Assembly: GCA_009760855.2 (NCBI GenBank)
Contig: WPIO01000004.1
Span: 4,766,001 to 4,830,000, forward strand
DNA: 64,000 bases
Reading direction: 5' to 3'
Origin: Cristatella mucedo
Taxonomy: Eukaryota; Bryozoa; Phylactolaemata; Cristatellidae
Position numbers and translations under genes: made by a program. Of this stretch, positions 20,233-32,399 are shown piece by piece; the stretch's first letter is position 1; every line of letters begins with the position of its first letter. Below the pieces are notes generated by a model. It was not told where the DNA came from, did not search any database, and was given only the letters and a program-made list of their open reading frames with translations.

Positions 20233-20659
20233 TTCATTCTGATCCATTAAACTAAATCGGTAACTCGTTATTTCTTCGAGTGCCCCAAAAGTAAGATCTA
20301 GAAATGATGGATTTTATCAATGTGCGTGTCTACTTTTCTACCTGGAAATATTTCTGCCAAACACACAGGATTAATGACGCTTCATTTCATCGCAATAGTT
20401 CTTGGTCATATCCATCAAACTAAAATTTACTCCAACTTCATTCACATCTTCGCTAGATGGTATTTGCATATTGTTCCATTCATACATTCCAGAAAAATGC
20501 ATCGCCTTTTCAATTTCTTCGTAAGGCATGCCTCCTAACATGGAAGGATCAAAGAATCTTTGGAAGTTGGAAAAAACTCAGAGTAGCATCGATAGAACTA
20601 GTTCTACCAGCCGACGCTTTCGATCCAAGAAATACTATATAGTCACCCTACACTAGCAA

Positions 20660-22740
20660 GATAAACTCTCCATCACAAGTTTGACGCCATCCACGTGCGG
20701 ATGTCATCAATGCATCCAGCAAGGGAGTTGAGAGAATTAGACGTGCTAGAGGGCTGGCTGGGATCAAAGCAAATGTACAACTGAGTGACATCCGCATAGA
20801 AGTGAAAGACTGGGCGGTCTTTGCTCAAGTTCTCTTGGTCTAGTGTCGCTTTCTTGAGCATAGGCCTGACTACATCTCCTGAGGTTAATGACATATTTAT
20901 GATGTTAGCTATGCATGGCAGCAGCAAGTCAACGCATCCTAGAAGTAGGACAGTCGGAATAGGGTCCAAAGGGCTAGTTGTCTTCTTTGACTGGGATATG
21001 AATATCAGGACGATGTCACTAGTGACCTGCTTGAATGTAGACATTGAGGTGTTACATGGAATTGAGGGACAACATTCCAGGGGGATGCGGCCATCTTAGA
21101 GATGGACTCCCTGATCTTATCTATCTTGTTGACAAAGAAGCTAGAGAAGCGATCAGCTAGATCATCACAGGGATCACTGGGTAAGGAGCGAACCAGGGAG
21201 CGCTTACAGAGATGTTTGATCGTCGACATCAGCATTTTTGGATTGCGGATCTTCGATTCAACAATGTTTTTATAGAAGCTAGACTTGGCCATTGCTGGGA
21301 TCGAGTGGTGCGATCTACAGTAGTCCTCGTATGCCTGTCGATGGACAATCAGTCCTGATCTTTTGTCTGTTTTTTCAGATTTAGTGGACCTAGCTATATT
21401 AATGTCTGTAGTAAACCATTGGCCGTCTGGGCGAGGGCGCCCAGTACGCTTAGTCAGAGGTACTAAAAACTCGTCGAGCATGTCAGCTAGCGTCGTGTTG
21501 TAGCAATCTACCAATGATGACTGAGCGGAAGTGAATTGAGCAGCAGGGCCGAAGCAGATATTCTCGCAAGAACAGCATTGATGTCAAGGGTCTTGAGGTT
21601 TCATGATTTCCCGGTGACTTTAGATGGGAAGGAGGAGAGCACGCACTATAGACTGGATGAGATCTACATGTCTTCAGATAAGCAGAATTTGGTAATAATT
21701 GGTCATGATAAAGTAGAGTTGTATGTGAAAATTTGATCGAGTGTGTGACCCTTGATGTGAGTAGGGCCATGCATGGGCCACAAGAGACAATGAGTCAGTC
21801 AGTGCACAAAATTCGGTGCTAAAGACGTTGGACAAGTTATAAAAATGAACGTTGAAATCACCCATAACGAGGAGGGACTGATTTTTTTGCATACAAAATC
21901 GAAAGACAAAACTCTTCTGCGTAACACCCACATGGTCTTTATGACTTTGTGGAGTTACAGACGGAGATACATACGTATATACATAAAAGATCGGATAAAT
22001 CTGAGATAAAGAAGGACTTGGTACCTGGTGAGCGATAGACTGCTGCCGTCATCGGTAGCTTGCTGTCGGGTGAAATCAAGACAATAGATTAAAAAAACTG
22101 CTTCGAGGGTACTCCAAGCGGCTTGAACTTGAAGGGTGAGCCAGTAATAATGGTGACTCCTCATCCAGCTTTGATTGATCTAAGAATGTAAGAGAAGGAG
22201 AAACCAGTCGGGGTTGCGTCTTTATTTGTCAGGAAGTTTACCAATTTTAGCCAAGTTTCAGTTAAGGCGAACAGGTCGAGGCCTTTTTGTAGAAATAAGG
22301 TCGCTTATTAATAGGGTTTTATTGCACATTTAGCGAGGATTTCAAAGACAAGATTTAAGTTGGGCCGCCAGAGTTACGGCAGCCGTGATTACCATTAAGT
22401 TAGAGAAACGCTTTTTTTAAAAGTAACGCTTGAGGTATAACGCGCTGAGCAGTTAGAGACAAGTCTAGGAATATCAACAGAAGGGGTACTCAACTTTGCT
22501 CCTCCCGCCAAACGAGCGGTGTCTCAGCTCCCAGCCCCGGCCTGCGGTGGTTCCGGGGCCTTTCGTTAATGCATAACTCACGTATCTTAGCAGCAGTAAT
22601 ACCATCTAGGAATGCATTTGAACTACGATAAAGAAGCGATAATCGGTACGCACGAGCATAACTAATATGCAGGTTACTAGCCCCAGGCGTATCTAACGCC
22701 GCCGCCGCCTCCAGCGTAGCAGAACCAGCGTAATTTATTA
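20660..22740 (-). mobile_element. Internally deleted L2/CR1-like LINE, both ends decayed
   Basis: Reading 5' to 3' on the minus strand: an endonuclease region begins near 22290 (DLFALTETWL), with the GDFNVHF motif near 21865. A linker follows (PDGQWFTTDINIARSTKSEK to KSFYKNIVESKIRNPKML at 21430-21240), then an early RT segment (KKTTSPLDPIPTVLLL and LKKATLDQENL). The frame then jumps straight to YADVTQLYICF. Between these, more than 100 residues of RT fingers and palm are missing, and the catalytic YADD reads YADV. The element ends abruptly near 20660, before the C-terminal part. It has many stops. It abuts AT-rich Polinton-like DNA, into which it probably inserted. Confidence 0.75.
21908..21978 (+). 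mobile_element. 70-bp LINE-B 3' end inserted in opposite LINE
   Basis: Holds CTGCGTAACACCCACATGGT, then GACTTTGTGGAGTTACAGAC and GGAGATACATACGTATATAC. This is the same 3' end seen at 24340 and 35310, in plus orientation, inside the minus-strand LINE endonuclease region. It is an extremely 5'-truncated retrotransposition product with a TACATA-type tail. Confidence 0.8.
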
Positions 22741-23535
22741 TGCACTACAGCCAAACAACAAACATACAATTTTTTAATAGATCTTAGCTGTATCGGTTTC
22801 CGTATACGATGTTTGCAAGAACTTTAATTTTTGGAAGAGAATCCTGCAACGGACAAGAAACGCTAGTAGCGCTTGGTGTCGGGAGGCGAGAAATTTTAAA
22901 GCGTCAACTTTAAATCTATTGATATCTGCGGATAATTCAAAAATCTCATTTTTCATATTAAACCGATATAATGTAATCCTACCACACCCCCTAACAACTA
23001 AAAGGTTAATAAATCCAACGTTCCCAATCCTAGATCTACCTACATATGGTATAATAGACTATTATCTTGATGTATATGATTAGTCTCGTGGCCTCCTCAT
23101 CAACTATGTGCTCATTTAGAAAACGCTTAGGCAGCTCCATTCTTATATACCTATAGACAAATTTCCTTTAGATGAAATCCGGTGCATAAAAATTACCTAA
23201 CCAGGAGATGTCGTAAGAAAGAAATTTAATATTACCTGATAGAAAATGGGTAAAAGCGACCTAAAATAGTTTTGAAAACCTGTGATGAATGAAACATTTT
23301 ACTTTAATGACCATTGAGCAAAGCTTCTGTCGCAAATGGTCTTTAAGCAAAGGAACGGAGCAGCTAATTTATCTTCAGCTGAAGACCAGAGGGCACGAGG
23401 AGACCGAAACTGGTTCAGCAGCTCAGCTATGTACGGAGAAGCTAAGCCGCGGCAGATCGTGTGGGTCAGCTTAAGAACTTTACTACATTAAAGTCCGCCC
23501 GTCAGCGGAAAAATAGCTCAAGCCGGTGTGTGCTT
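22741..23535. other. No gene seen between LINE fragments
   Basis: AT-rich sequence with short frames (22774-22956 minus, 23289-23474 plus) that I cannot assign. The right part may be decayed RT sequence upstream of the LINE-B copy at 23536. Confidence 0.35.
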
Positions 23536-24418
23536 ATTGAGGACAGACGCAGATGTATTTTAGGTGTCGTTTTCGACAGCTGCTTTAATTTTAAAAGCTT
23601 CATTCAGAAGTCTGCTTCTGCAGCTAGCCATCACATCCGATCTCTATCCAAGATTGGGAGCTGTCTTCCACAGTGGCTTGCAAAAATTTTAACTAGCTCC
23701 TTAGCTCTGTCTCGGCTTGATTATTGCAATTCCCTATTGGCTGGGCTACCAAAAAAAGCGATTAGGCCACTGCAGCTGACTATGAATATGGCTGCAAGGC
23801 TAGTCTTAGTCCCAGAAGTTTGAGCACGTGTCTCCTTTGCTAAAAGAGCTAAGATGGATGCCGGTTGACCAACGGATTCAGAGCAAGGTTCTTACGCTGA
23901 CCCACAAGGCCCGCCACGGCTTGGCTCCTTCGTACCTAGCTGAGCTGCTGCATCAGTTTCAGCCTGTTTGCGCCCTCAGGTCCTGTGTGGACAATACATT
24001 AGCCGGCCCATTCCTCCACTTTAAGACCGTTGGCGACAGAAGCTTCTTTAGCTCTGCAGGTCCTAGACTATGGAACTCGCTTCCACAATTCCTTACGCAA
24101 AGACAGCTACTTTCCTACTGCCGACCGTGGCTCATCTTTTTCAGCGGTCCTGAGCTGTTACTTTCATGCTACTCACTACCTCAACTGCTCTCCTGACTCT
24201 GCTATGCTACTCACTACCCCAGCTGCTCTCCTGACTCTGCTATGCTTCCCACTTTCTCTTTGTTGCGTGAGACGAAGTCTGTTGGCTACTGAATGCGTAC
24301 CGAAAGCCGCTTAGGCTGGGAGTGCGATATACAAAGCTCTCCTGCGTAACACCCACATGGTCTTGATGACTTTGTGGAGTTACAGACGGAGATATATTAC
24401 ATTACATTATGTGCGCAG
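23536..24418 (+). mobile_element. LINE-B 3' half, RT C-terminal region and 3' UTR
   Basis: The plus-strand reading begins with RRCILGVVFDSCFNFKSFIQ, then LSRLDYCNSLLAGLPKKAIR and MNMAARLVL, the thumb and C-terminal region of L2/CR1-group reverse transcriptases. A frameshift near 23815 moves the frame. It then continues SPLLKELRWMPVDQRI, KARHGLAPSYLAEL and SAGPRLWNSLP. The 3' UTR ends GTGGAGTTACAGACGGAGAT with an ATTACATTACATTA-type tail. It is a dead 5'-truncated copy, and the reference copy for LINE-B in this window. Confidence 0.85.
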
Positions 24419-26038
24419 ATGGCTGTTAGAGCAGCGAGTGATTCCAGCAAGCTAGCCACACAGCTTCCGCGCGATTTTCGCGAAACGGCTACTGTTTTCG
24501 AAGCGTGAGTTGGCCGACGGCTAGCAGCTACCTGCTTTTAATACCGCCGATTCGCACGAAGGCGCGATCTCGCTTCCCACAGAGTCGCGAAATCCAGCGT
24601 GCGGGTTCGCGAACCGAAGTCTGCTGTCTGTCGGGGAGATGAAGCCGAAAACGAAATAAGCTCAAACTAGGCGAAAAAGAACCAAAGCGAAGGGGATCTA
24701 AGCCGATTGTGGTCAGCAACTGTCAGCCACGCGTCATTAGCGACAAATAGCCCAAGCGGCCATGCGGCGGAGCTAGCAGCTCCCCAGGAGGAGGATGAGG
24801 AAAAGGAGGAGGAGGAACCGCTCGCTCATGCCATAGTCATGGCTTTCGACAGCTGGCTGGCGGACGCTCTGAGCCGACGGGGGCTCAGTGCTCGCCACGA
24901 GCCTCGTTGCAGCTTCGCTCCGCTTTTTCTCTCTCTCCCTCTCGCTCGGCTCTCGCTCTCACTATCACCCACACTCGCCGCATCGTTCGATCGCCCTCAG
25001 AGCTTTCGCTCTTGCGTCCACCGTCAGCTCGAGCCGTCGCGCGTCTCTTGTCGCGTCGACGAGCCGACGCGAGCGATGTCTCTGCGAACAGCTGGGCGAG
25101 AGTTGAGGTCGCGTGCATGGCGGCGGCGACCTCGGTCTCACGCACTACGGCGCAAGGCTCTGGCGAGAGAGAATCGTCGAGTGAATGCCAGGCAGAGCAG
25201 CGTCGAAGCGCTTCCGAGGGCCACCGAGCGAGGGCCCACTGAGCGCACGGTTCGACAGCTCTGCTCGGCAGCAGGGGTCCGTTGGTCGAGCGTGCAGCGC
25301 CGTCGCATTAGCTGCGGCTAACCATTGCTTCGCGTCGTGCGAGACTCGCCAACCCGCCGCCGGCAAAAAGGCCTGCGGCGGCGCCACTCACGCAATGGTT
25401 CACGAAACCGACTTCAGCATCCAGAGGGGAGGTAGGCGGAAACAATGATTAGTGGGCGGTCTGCCGAATGACGAGACGGTTAACAAAGAGGGGATAACCG
25501 GAAGTGGGCTAGCTGCCATGCCAGCCGCCTGTCGCTATCGTAGCTTCAAGTGAGGGTTTCTCTGTGGTGTTTCCGCGCGCGCGCCGGATCTGCCGACTGC
25601 TTCGATGCCGCGAAGTTCAGTTAACGCTGGAGCGTTTATCTAGTAAAAAGGTAGCGAGCGCACCGCGAGTGCGCAGGCGACCTCGGCGGAGCTGCGCAGG
25701 CGGGGGAGGGGGGTGACAGGGTGGCGCAGGGCGCCGAATCTGCTCGTCGCCGAGCTCGCTCTCTGCCGCTCTGCAGCAGCGTCCGCCCGCCGCCCGCCTG
25801 CCGCCCGCCCGCCCCCTATCCAGCGGGTTTTTCGCTCGGCGGCCCGCTTCGCTTCCCTTCGGCACTCGTCACGCGGTACGGGGTCGGGGGTCGCGTAGCC
25901 GCTCCCTCGCTCGCTCGCTCGTTCGTCTCGAGGCGAGTTCGCTTGCTGCGCCTCGCTCTATTGCTTTCGCGCGCCTGAGCGGCGGGCGATCCGTTTCTGT
26001 CAGGCAGCGTCCGACGGCTGGCATACCATGACTCGGCG
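24419..26038 (+). promoter_or_regulatory. CpG-rich start region of the PDZ-GEF gene
   Basis: CpG-dense from about 24480 to 26550, with pyrimidine-rich and GA-rich patches (24780-24815, 24925-24970) and GCTC/GCTCGCTC runs near 25905-25925. The long frames on both strands (for example 24707-25321) are arginine/serine-rich and look non-coding. I read this as promoter and 5' UTR. A TTTCTGTCAG at 25994-26003 could be the acceptor of a 5' UTR intron just before the start codon. No TATA box was assigned. Confidence 0.5.
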
Positions 26039-26042
26039 ATGA
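26028..26042 (+). other. Four-codon upstream ORF overlapping the start codon
   Basis: ATG ACT CGG CGA TGA. Its stop codon shares bases with the main ATG at 26039 (ATGA arrangement). The upstream ATG has A at -3 and A at +4, a better context than the main ATG (G at -3, A at +4). Such an arrangement permits termination-coupled reinitiation, so it may hold down or tune translation. It is valid only if the transcript starts upstream of 26028. Confidence 0.5.
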
Positions 26043-26119
26043 AGCCTCTTTATACGGGCGACCATCTCGAGAAACTCATCTATAGCCTCCAGAAGCTTCC
26101 CGACGATCGTAACCCTCAG
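26039..26119 (+). CDS. PDZ-GEF (RAPGEF2/6-like) coding exon 1
   Basis: It encodes 27 residues beginning MKPLYTGDHLEKLIYSLQKL and ends in phase 0 at CAG|GTATCC. Joined to the exon at 40683 the protein reads LQKLPDDRNPQ-DLLTIYAYL. This parallels the N-terminus of vertebrate RAPGEF6 and long RAPGEF2, where a helix ending PPERTPEDL leads into IYSYL. PDZ-GEFs load GTP onto Rap1/Rap2 at cell junctions through a C-terminal RasGEF domain, which is not in this window. The start codon was chosen because it is the first in-frame Met after a stop at 25976 and gives the family's usual N-terminal length. The neighbouring minus-strand frame is read as its shadow. Confidence 0.75.
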
Positions 26120-27286
26120 GTATCCCGGCAGCTGGGCGCTCGCGAGAAATCCGAGAACACCGCTCGGTTTGTTCGCGAGCACGGCCGAGCGGCGTTCTCG
26201 GGATGCAGCGCTGGCCGGCTGGCTGCCTGCGAGATCCCGCCCGCCCCGCCCCTGCTGGCTCCGGTTCGACTCGTGCTCGCAAAGCTGCGGCGCTCGGGCG
26301 GAGCTCGAAGCAGCGCCCGAAGCTCGTCTTGACAGCTGCTCGACCTTGACAGCGGCGACGGCCGCCGCTGAGTGAGCGACGAGTGAGAGTGCAGTTTCGA
26401 GTGCTGACGAATCGAAGCACCTCGAGAGCTCAACCGAACACAGCCCCTCCCCGTCGTTCAATGTTCGAGTTTGAGGGCGCCTTTGGGAGGGGGCTGTTTT
26501 CGAACGCTCGCTGGCTGCTGGCGGCGTTCGATTAAAGCCTCCCTCCCGCGATAGCGTGCTGACTAAGCTCGCAGTACAATCGTCAAATCCTCTGAACTGA
26601 CGAGTCTGCCTTTTCTTAAGGATACCATTGGCGAAACCTTGAGCTGTGTTAAGCGTTTGGTTCGGGGAACGGCAGCCCTAGGGGGCGCTCTTTTCTTAGT
26701 CGGCTCCATGGCTCAGCCAAGTCAGTGTACTCGCAGCTACATCAGTGCTGCTACGGCCGGTTAAGCTTGGCTTCGCCTACTTACGCCTAGAGGGGATGGG
26801 GGTAGACTTACAACATGGCCCACCAAGCGGTGTGTAATTGCATCAGAATGACGACGGCTACTTTCGAATGGCCTCCAGGTAGCGCTAGGTTAATTCGGTA
26901 TCTCGTTCTCGAGGAGCTGGACCCGTGCCTTTATTAAGAAGGGCCACGTTAGTCTCTGTTGGTGGTGTATGCATCAGTTGAGGATTTACACTGGGCAGTG
27001 TGTGTCTGAGCAGAGGTCATTGACAGTTTCCTTGTTGCCTTATTATTTCGTACTTGCCTTAGTTCATGGTGCAAGCATCTACATCACTTGTTGCATGCAG
27101 ACTTCAGTCTGCAAGTATAAGCTAAGCTTGCACACTTGACTCTCTTTAAGGGGATGTGTGTGCACCCGTGTGCTGAGCATGGACAATTTAAACTTTCGAC
27201 ATGGTTCACACGTCCGAGCCTCGATGGTTAATGTTTCCACTGCAGTATCAAACGAATATGAATGAGAGAGGGAGATAGCACGAGAG

Positions 27287-27289
27287 AGC

Positions 27290-27349
<60 letters not shown>
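27287..27349 (+). repeat. GA dinucleotide tract
   Basis: About 63 bp of GA repeats. It is followed by imperfect GA-rich sequence to 27520, which joins it to the tract at 27521. Confidence 0.95.
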
Positions 27350-27352
<3 letters not shown>

Positions 27353-27520
27353 GTGGAGAGAATGGCAGAAACACAGACATGCAGAGAGGGAGAGAAACAG
27401 AGGGGTACAGAGCAAGAGCAAGAGCAAGGGAGAGAGAGAGACTGGGAGCACCAGGGAAAGAGAGTATGAGAGAGATAGAGTATGAGAGAGAGATAGAATG
27501 TGAGAGAGCGGGAGATAGAG

Positions 27521-27522
27521 TA

Positions 27523-27613
<91 letters not shown>
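27521..27613 (+). repeat. GA dinucleotide tract
   Basis: About 90 bp of pure GA repeats in the sense strand of intron 1. With the preceding imperfect part it makes a purine-rich block of more than 300 bp. Confidence 0.95.
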
Positions 27614-27618
<5 letters not shown>

Positions 27619-28969
27619 GAGCGGCAAGACATTGATGTGAAGGAATGCTGAGATTTATGCTTGGGAGATTTTCGGATCAATGATCCGAGAATCTTAATTG
27701 GAGGCAGATTCGAGGCTGTAAAGCTCATAGTCGTCATTATTGGTTCGTAAGCAACTGGTTGACTGCTCTGTGAAGACCTTCTGCGGTTGGAGCTGTCGAC
27801 ATTAGATGTGGTACATGGCTAGTCTTTCTTCCTTCTCCCTTCATTAGAGGGAATTTGCAGTGCACTATTTGACTGCCAGCCATGCATATGCATATGTACG
27901 TATATGTACATATGTAGCTTTCTCCGACCAATGTTACACAGCAACTCAGTCTGTGCTGTGTGTTATGCTGGAGAGCTTTGTATAGCTCATACATATCATA
28001 TCGCCTAAGCGGTTTCGGCTTGTAGGTGGTAGCCAACTAACTTCATCTCATGCAACAAGGAGAAAGTGGTAGGGGCGAATCGTGCCAGTCAAGGAAGCAA
28101 GTAGCACGGAGGCAGTTGCACAGGGCAGCTGAAAAGGGTGTGACCGAATTGGCTGCAGGAGAGGAGATGGTGTTCCTTAAGAATCGTAAAAGTCAGTTTC
28201 CAACGTCAAGGACTCGAAGAGCTAAAGCTGCTGTTACCAACTGTCTTTAAGTGAAAGATTGGTACAGCTAGTGTACCTGTACCTGTCTTAAGAGGATTGG
28301 GGTGCACAGGAAGGCTTAAACTGGTGCAGTAGCGCAGCTTGACATGAAGGTGCTACACCGTAGTAGGCCTTGTTGGTCAAATTCAGCCCGACCGGTCGTT
28401 GACATTAGTCGCTCAAGCAAGACCTTGCGATTGATAATGTCGGCAGGTTCCCATATAGGTCATAGGTCAAGGAGGACCTATGCAGTGAGGTCATCACCAG
28501 CATAGCTTCCTAGGAGTGATTTCAGGTGGAGTGGTGTCACTTAGATTCCAACTGAAATTTTTTGATAACCTGTTCTTTTCTATGGGCTCTACAAGTGTTT
28601 AGTTGGCTACAATTTGTATAGCAAAGACAAATCAGGAAGAAGGGAGATGGCTGGTAATTAGCTGGAGCCCAAGAATTCAATCCAGATTTGTTAATTTTTG
28701 TTTTTGCTTGGTAGCTGCCGATCAAGCCGAAACATTTGCAGTTCCTTAAGAAAAAATGTCATATTTCTTAATATCTCGGGCGACTAACCGTCAGTCTTGT
28801 GGCCGTATTCAGAACCAACTAAAAAGGCCTAATGCATTTTTTCCTGCAGTCTTGCCAATACAGAGTAATAGTGGTCTTGTCCAGAGTTTTTCCGGGAGCT
28901 TGTAAGATCCTTAGCCAGTCATTGGGGTAGGTAGTCCCAAGTCCTGCAGAGGAATTGAACATAACGACA

Positions 28970-29029
28970 AGTGCGGAGGCGGCTTTCCTTATAAAACTTA
29001 AAAGTGGAGGCGGTTTTCCTTATAAAACT
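28970..29029 (+). repeat. Short tandem duplication (about 32 bp)
   Basis: GGAGGCGGCTTTCCTTATAA and GGAGGCGGTTTTCCTTATAA, each followed by AACTT, occur back to back with one main difference. It is a small local duplication in intron 1. Confidence 0.8.
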
Positions 29030-29046
29030 TTAAAAAATTTCAAAGT

Positions 29047-29084
29047 CGTCAAATAGAACTAATAAACTTCGACTATTTGACGAC
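29047..29084. repeat. 12-bp perfect inverted repeat
   Basis: GTCGTCAAATAG and CTATTTGACGAC are exact reverse complements around a 14-bp spacer. It may be an isolated hairpin or a remnant of a small element's ends. Confidence 0.85.
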
Positions 29085-31299
29085 GGTCGCTATATGGCAC
29101 CTCCTATTGGGAGTGGGAAGCACTTATTCCTGCCTTGTGTTGACGTGTTCTTTTGAGGATTTTCGCTATATCACCGTTCAATTCAAAGAAATTGGCCAAC
29201 ATCCTAGACCGATGTTTGGGAAACACATGGTCAGTTGATTGGTAATTGTTGCACCCGATCCCGAGGGCTAGAAGAAGGAAAAGTGCAGTCACGTGTCGTC
29301 GACACGGAAGTGACAGCAGATTCCCTGGAGCTGATTTACCCTCACTGGATGCATTGTCGGATACGTTTATTCATCGGCGAAGAAAAAAAGTGGGGTGGCG
29401 TAGGGTCTGCAGTCGTCGAACTCTTTTTACTGGCCGTAATTGTGCACACATCGTCCGAGGAAACCTTAGAAATCTCCCCCCTAGAAATATAGCTCTATGC
29501 AGTGCCCCACTGGCTCTGCTGGAATGCCTTTAATTATTGCAAGGAAGAAAGGGTGACATCACAGGAATGAGTTTTTTAACCGATTGGTGCACTCACGTGC
29601 TCTGTTGCTGCTCACTGGTGGGCTGACAAAGAGCATATGAAGTAGACAGAAACGCCTTATCTCTGTCACACATCAGCTAGCCTTTCAATTTTTGAAGATG
29701 GCTTCAGTGTGACAGGTATGGTATTGTGTGGCTGTCGGCCAACAGAAAAGTTCGTTCCAAATCTTGTGTTTCGGTCAAGCTATCACTGAGCTTGTCTAGA
29801 CTGCCTATTTGCTGCTGGCTGATTAGCAGCAGTGTGGCCCAGGTTGGGGCTGACTCTGGACTCTGGGGTAGGCTGGCTTTAGGTGTGCCCTGCATGGGCA
29901 TCGTGCACGGCCGAAAGACATGCCGGGCGGCTTGTGCCAGTTTGGTGACGACAAATTTCAAAAGTGCTTATGGCCAAGCAGTGAGATTGGCATGGCGCCG
30001 TTACACTGATAAGCCTGCCTTGACTGAAACTCGGCAGAAGCTTCAGACGATACGATTGCCTCGCGCTGCTCGTTTTCTGTTTCTACAAAATTTTTGCTCC
30101 GTCCGGAACTGGGCCTTTGCCTTCCTCTACCGTTTTTGGCTGTGCTTGTATGCTGTTTGATCAATTTTGCTTGGGATCAAATCTTGGCAGTCACGAGTGC
30201 AGTCCGGGTTTTTGTAAGTGCACACGTGTCCGACTAGTCTCGAAGGCTTTACAGGTCGAGAGCTTGAACCTGCTGACGTCTATTGCCGATGAGCTGCACG
30301 GCATCGCTACTTTGTTCGAGTGTCTCGCAGACCGGTGGCACTACTTCGGGCAGGCACCAGCCGGCTACCCTTTCCCAGGCTAGCAGATGCTCAGGGGGAG
30401 GGAGGGAAGGAAGGAGGGAAGGGCTCGTGCCTAGACTCGTACGGCTGCTGGAGGGCAGTAAAGGATTGTAAACCGACCGTGCTTCCCTACTGGTGGTCAG
30501 TATAGGTCCCCCCTTACCACTCCACTCCACTCACCCCACGGGTCAGCCGATCGATTCGAACGTGCTGCTCCCAGCAGACGCGCAGCTGAGCCAGCAGCCG
30601 TTCTCCAAATGAGTCTGCAGCCTTCCCACCGACGAATTGCCGTAATTCCATTTGGTGCCGCTGGAGTGCAGTTGCACCAGGGTTTCGAGTGAATTTCGAG
30701 AATGCAATCGAATCCACTATGCTGACCCGATAGTCAGGACCTGAGCAATCAGTGACCTCGATGACCTTGCCAGCAATAACCCAGGACTACTCCTAGTTCA
30801 GTTACAGCAGGTTTAAAGACGTTTTGCAAGCAAGTTTAGGATGACTCGAATTTAGCTGCTGCATGGCTGCTCGGCCAATCCTCACTCAGGCTTTGAGGAG
30901 AAATGCATCCGGAATCGTCTGCAAAATAGGCTACAACGGTGACAGCGTTATATTTTGCCTAGAGTTACTCTGTGTGTGGTTTATATAAAGGCTGGCAGCG
31001 GTCGTAGAAAGAAATGCACATCGATGGTATTGGTCCGTAGGAGCAGGTTGACAGCAGGTACTCGCTTTATAGCAGCTTTGTAGCCATGCCCAGCTGGCCT
31101 CTGGTTAGCGTTTAGGTTACATAAGACCGGGGAGGAGGAATGGTGCCAGAGGCAGTAACGACCAGTGGTCGTGCGTGAACCGACGATGAAGGTCGAGGGT
31201 GAGACGTTGCCTAAGGCCTTGATGGTTTAGGGGTCAGAGGGTCCTCCTCCTCCCTGCCACTCGGTTGTGAGCTGCCGTGTCAAGGTGTCAGCTATGCTG

Positions 31300-31385
31300 C
31301 TTGGTGCTTTTCTCGTCACATGAGACGAAGCCTGCTGTTGGCGCTGAGCTCACCGAAAGCCGCTCAGAGTCGCTCAGACTTTTGA
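31300..31385 (+). mobile_element. LINE-B 3' UTR fragment
   Basis: Contains GAGACGAAGCCTGCTGTTGG and CACCGAAAGCCGCTCAG. This matches the LINE-B 3' region (GAGACGAAGTCTGTTGGCTA and ACCGAAAGCCGCTTAGG at 24268-24312). It is short and diverged. Confidence 0.55.
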
Positions 31386-32399
31386 GTGTACCGGAGCTCA
31401 GACTCTCCATCCTAACCCTCTTAGCTGTCATCGCTTTGCAAGAGTTGTAGGGGGGAGTGAGTACACGCAGGTCACTCTACGACCGGAGATTCCTGCGCAC
31501 CATGCCCATCCCAAAGTACAACCGAACAAGATTGCTCCACGGCTTGTCCAATGTTGCACACATGTTGTCACACATTGTCAAGATTGTCTGTGGAACTGCA
31601 GCAAGGTGCTTGGGGCCGGCTACGTTTATTCAGGCGATAGGTGGTGGTTCGTTCGGTTCTAGAGACCGTGATTGTAAGGGTACTGAAAAGCTAGTCAAAA
31701 TGATTTGAGGAAAGTGCCGAGGACGCCAGCGATGCTGCGTTAGTAAGGGGGGGACTACAGGGAAGGCGGTGGGTGGGCGGTGTGACCTTCAGCTGACTGG
31801 CTGACCGGTGCCAGCCGAGTTGAGGTGGTGGCTCGAGCCATGTAGTCGCCGAGAGAGGTGCTGCTGCCGCAGCCGGCTAATTGGGCTATTGATGTAAGCA
31901 GCCAGCATGAGAACCAACACTTCCTGCACAAAGAGGCCGAACAGGTGACACAGCCTCGGCATCGGCTTCGAAGCCTGCTGCGGCACCACCACCGTGTGCT
32001 CCAGGCTGCAGCTCGAGCTGCAGACACCGAGGCCGTGTTTGTGTAACCGCCCTGCCTCTTTGAGGGCCTATCGGACGACATTGTTTAAATGTGTACTCTG
32101 CGGCTGCCTGCCTGCGGTGGGTGGCCGTTCCAGTTCTGCGGCTGTGCTTAACTTTGGTGGCAGTGGCATTGGCGGTGGTTTGGCCGCGTTGGCAGCTGTT
32201 GTCCGTGCTGGCCGCTGCTACTCATCTGTGCCAGCCAGCCGGCGCGTGCCGTCTGTCAGTTCTGGTGACGGCTGCCTTGCTTTCCACACCCCCTACCTAA
32301 CTGTGAGACACTTCCACGTTCCTACCGCTCTTCCCGCTTTCTTTTCTCTCCTCCATCCTCAACGACTCGTGACATATAGTATAGGAGTCGACTCACATC

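Noticed and set aside
24707-25321. A 204-codon plus-strand frame upstream of the PDZ-GEF start
   Set aside because: Arginine/serine-rich, overlapped by other open frames on both strands, no domain; read as CpG-rich promoter and 5' UTR.
26000-26461. A 153-codon minus-strand frame over PDZ-GEF exon 1
   Set aside because: The plus-strand reading continues in phase into two further exons of the same family; the minus reading has no such support.
27228-27737. Serine/leucine-only frames over GA/CT tracts (also at 32596, 36676 and 51091-52034)
   Set aside because: Dinucleotide repeats read in frame; no real protein content.
28260-28560. A possible LINE RT fragment on the minus strand
   Set aside because: A few LINE-like words appear, but no ordered run of RT motifs could be read.
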